From Qipengyuania proteolytica (lineage in GTDB: Bacteria; Pseudomonadota; Alphaproteobacteria; Sphingomonadales; Sphingomonadaceae): DNA of 64,000 nt. Shown here one piece after another: positions 62,255 through 64,000 of the stretch. The stretch is from contig NZ_JAIGNN010000001.1 in NCBI RefSeq assembly GCF_019711565.1, forward strand, positions 248,001 through 312,000. Direction: 5' to 3'. Within the stretch, counting starts at the first letter, position 1. Each line of letters begins with the position of its first letter. Below the pieces are notes generated by a model. The model was not told where the DNA came from. It worked only from the letters and a program-made list of their open reading frames with translations, and did not search any database. The position numbers and the translations under genes were made by a program.

Positions 62255-63499
62255 ATGCTCGATCTGCTCGCCGCCGCAGGTGGCTCCTTCGATGTCGAAA
62301 CCGCGACGCGCGCCTATCTGGACACGCTGCAGGGATCCGCGCGGGCCCAGTCGGACGCCTATTTCGAGGGCGGCTACTGGCTGATCCTGTGGGGAACGGT
62401 GGTGTCCGTCCTTATCGACTGGCTGTTGCTCCGCTTCCGTCTCGCCAATGCGTTTCGCAATCTAGGCGAACGGGTGAGCAAGCGCCGCTGGCTCGTCACC
62501 GGGATCACGGGTTTCCTCTACCTGCTCGCCGGCAGTCTCGCAGTGCTGCCATGGTCGATCTACGCCGATTTTTACCGCGAGAAATCCTACGACCTGCTCG
62601 ACCAGTCGTTCGGCGCATGGGCGGGCGAATGGGCGATCGATCTCGCGATAACCCTGATCGTCGCCCCGCTCATCATCATCCTCGTCTATGCGGTCATCCG
62701 GCGCGCGCCGCGCACATGGTGGCTGTGGGCGACCGGCGTGATCGGGGCCTTCCTGACGGTCGGCATGATCCTCGGTCCGGTGTTCATCGCGCCGCTGTTC
62801 AACACCTATACCGAAATGGAGCAGGGCCCGCTGCGCGAGAAGATCGAGGCGGTCGCGGCGCAATACGACATCCCGGCGGAGCACATCTACGTCTTCGACC
62901 AGTCGAAGCAGCACAAGCGCATTTCGGCCAATGTCTCCGGCCTCGGCCCGACGATCCGCATTTCGCTGAACGACAATTTGCTCGAACGCACCAGCGAGGA
63001 GGAAATCCTCGCCGTGATGGGCCACGAGATGGGCCACTACAAGCTGAACCACGTGTGGTGGATCGTCGGCATCATGCTGTCGCTCTTCGCGCTCGGCCTG
63101 TTCGTCACCAGCCGCATCGCTCCCTGGCTGATCGCGCGGCACGGCCAGCGTTGGGGCGTGCGCGACATCGCCGACCCTGCGTCGCTGCCGGTCCTCGCCA
63201 TCTGCATGGCAGTGTGGATGTTCCTGATGACCCCTGCCACCAACTCGCTGATCCGCTGGGCGGAGAGCCATGCCGACGCCTTCGGCCTCGACGCGGCGCG
63301 CGAGCCCGACGGGTTCGCCAAAGTCGCCATGCGCCTGTCCGAATACCGCAAGATCGAGCCCGGCCCGCTGGAGGAGGCGCTGTTCTTCGACCACCCGAGC
63401 GGCGCGACCCGCGTGCGCATGGCGATGCAGTGGAAGGCCGATCATGTGGAGAACCCGCAGGTCGTGGTTCCCGAAGCCGGCTATCTCGACTCCGAATGA
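62255..63499 (+). CDS. M48 family metallopeptidase (Ste24-like)
   Basis: Integral membrane zinc protease of 414 residues from ATG at 62255, which has GGGAGG upstream; an ATG at 62216 would add 13 residues. HEMGH near 257-261 is the zinc motif, the third ligand Glu lies in the region WAESHADAFGLD, and about seven membrane segments flank the site, as in CAAX-processing Ste24/HtpX relatives. The stop overlaps the next start (ATGA). Confidence 0.9.
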   Translation: MLDLLAAAGGSFDVETATRAYLDTLQGSARAQSDAYFEGGYWLILWGTVVSVLIDWLLLRFRLANAFRNLGERVSKRRWLVTGITGFLYLLAGSLAVLPWSIYADFYREKSYDLLDQSFGAWAGEWAIDLAITLIVAPLIIILVYAVIRRAPRTWWLWATGVIGAFLTVGMILGPVFIAPLFNTYTEMEQGPLREKIEAVAAQYDIPAEHIYVFDQSKQHKRISANVSGLGPTIRISLNDNLLERTSEEEILAVMGHEMGHYKLNHVWWIVGIMLSLFALGLFVTSRIAPWLIARHGQRWGVRDIADPASLPVLAICMAVWMFLMTPATNSLIRWAESHADAFGLDAAREPDGFAKVAMRLSEYRKIEPGPLEEALFFDHPSGATRVRMAMQWKADHVENPQVVVPEAGYLDSE

Positions 63500-64000
63500 G
63501 CCGCCTGCTGATCTTCGGGCTCGGCTACACCGCCTCGCGCATCGCAGACGCACTGCGCGAGGACGGGTGGCAGGTCGATGCGACGGGTAGTGCGGGCAAT
63601 CTCGACTTCGCGGATCGATCCGCGGTCGAAGCGGCGGTGGCTGCGGCCAGCCATGTGCTGAGCTCGGTGCCGCCCGCCGACGACCGCGATCCGGTGCTGG
63701 ACGCCTATGACAATGTGCTGGACGGCAAGTGGCTCGGCTATCTCTCCTCGACCGGCGTCTATGGCGACGCAGCGGGCGCATGGGTCGACGAGAGCACGCC
63801 GACCGGCGGCGGCAGGCGCACGGCGCGCGCCGACTGCGATGCGCGCTGGCTTGGCCTTGGCGCGCGCGTGTTTCGCCTCCCCGGCATCTACGGCCCGGGG
63901 CGCAGTGCGTTCGACCGGGTGCGCGAGGGCAAGGCGCACCGGATCGACATTCCGGGCCAGGTCTTCAGCCGGGTGCATGTCGACGATATCGTGGGGGGCG
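63496..64000 (+). CDS. NAD-dependent epimerase/dehydratase-like protein (3' end outside window)
   Basis: The first 168 codons of a gene cut by the window end. The start MSRLLIFGLGYTASRIA is a Rossmann dinucleotide-binding fold, followed by a Ser-Ser-Thr-Gly-Val-Tyr stretch (LSSTGVYGD) typical of extended SDR proteins of the YeeZ type. ATG at 63496 overlaps the M48 protease stop. Its true length and function cannot be read here. Confidence 0.85.
   Translation, partial: MSRLLIFGLGYTASRIADALREDGWQVDATGSAGNLDFADRSAVEAAVAAASHVLSSVPPADDRDPVLDAYDNVLDGKWLGYLSSTGVYGDAAGAWVDESTPTGGGRRTARADCDARWLGLGARVFRLPGIYGPGRSAFDRVREGKAHRIDIPGQVFSRVHVDDIVGG

Noticed and set aside
60339..62384. Long plus-strand frame over pepN
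   Set aside because: Antisense to a clear M1 peptidase with zinc motif; no start signal or recognisable domain.

Overview
The window looks like an ordinary stretch of chromosome from a sphingomonad alphaproteobacterium, most likely of the Erythrobacter/Qipengyuania/Altererythrobacter group. The evidence is high GC, dense genes with many ATGA overlaps, frequent TTG and GTG starts, MipZ, a petABC bc1 operon, a TonB-ExbB-ExbD-ExbD cluster, a TonB-dependent receptor and gene orders such as argD-argF-hslO. I see no phage, transposase, CRISPR array or defence island. I identify 67 protein genes (the last one cut by the window edge), one tRNA-Gly, eight terminator hairpins, two candidate promoters and a few repeats.

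Layout. 1-9 kb: lipoprotein Cu/Zn SOD, MFS transporter, queC, a small exported protein, hslO-argF-argD, a Gly-rich double cold-shock protein, and a TerC-like membrane protein with a DUF442 protein. 9-18 kb: secreted M20 amidohydrolase, sterol desaturase-like hydroxylase, GMC oxidoreductase, YkvA-like protein, TonB-dependent receptor, and glnK-amtB behind a sigma-54-type promoter. 18-35 kb: EEP nuclease, alpha/beta hydrolase, prfC, SDR, a small lipoprotein, pheT-pheS, three tandem AraC regulators, rplT-rpmI, two SDRs, a hisN-like phosphatase, and two more AraC-type genes on the other strand. 34-40 kb: prs, a triple-hairpin palindromic element, class II FBPase, two tandem secreted paralogues, hom and a thioesterase. 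40-44 kb: TonB, ExbB, three ExbD proteins and a fourth ExbD-like protein without the proton-carrying Asp. 44-50.5 kb: a leftward operon of mipZ, a membrane J protein, phosphomannomutase, a J-like Glu-Pro repeat protein, a small protein and an Lhr-type helicase. 50.7-64 kb: CsgG-like protein, panC, tRNA-Gly, OmpA-like lipoprotein, a CPA1 antiporter with a TrkA-type domain, apt, petABC, pgeF, pepN, an M48 protease and a partial NAD-dependent epimerase.

Most genes are housekeeping. Arginine synthesis (argD, argF), Phe-tRNA synthetase, nitrogen sensing (glnK-amtB), the bc1 complex and energised outer-membrane uptake (TonB/ExbBD plus the receptor) form coherent units. The unusual features are places where conserved neighbourhoods have been opened. 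Three AraC regulators lie between rplT and pheS. A lower-GC lipoprotein gene sits between pheT and an SDR gene and shares its first 25 bases (one mismatch) with the SDR gene. Two secreted paralogues lie between hom and glpX. The most striking non-coding structure is the 134-bp triple hairpin at 35355-35488. I did not find a clear new multi-gene system; the best leads are that element, the pheT-SDR insertion and the extended ExbD array.
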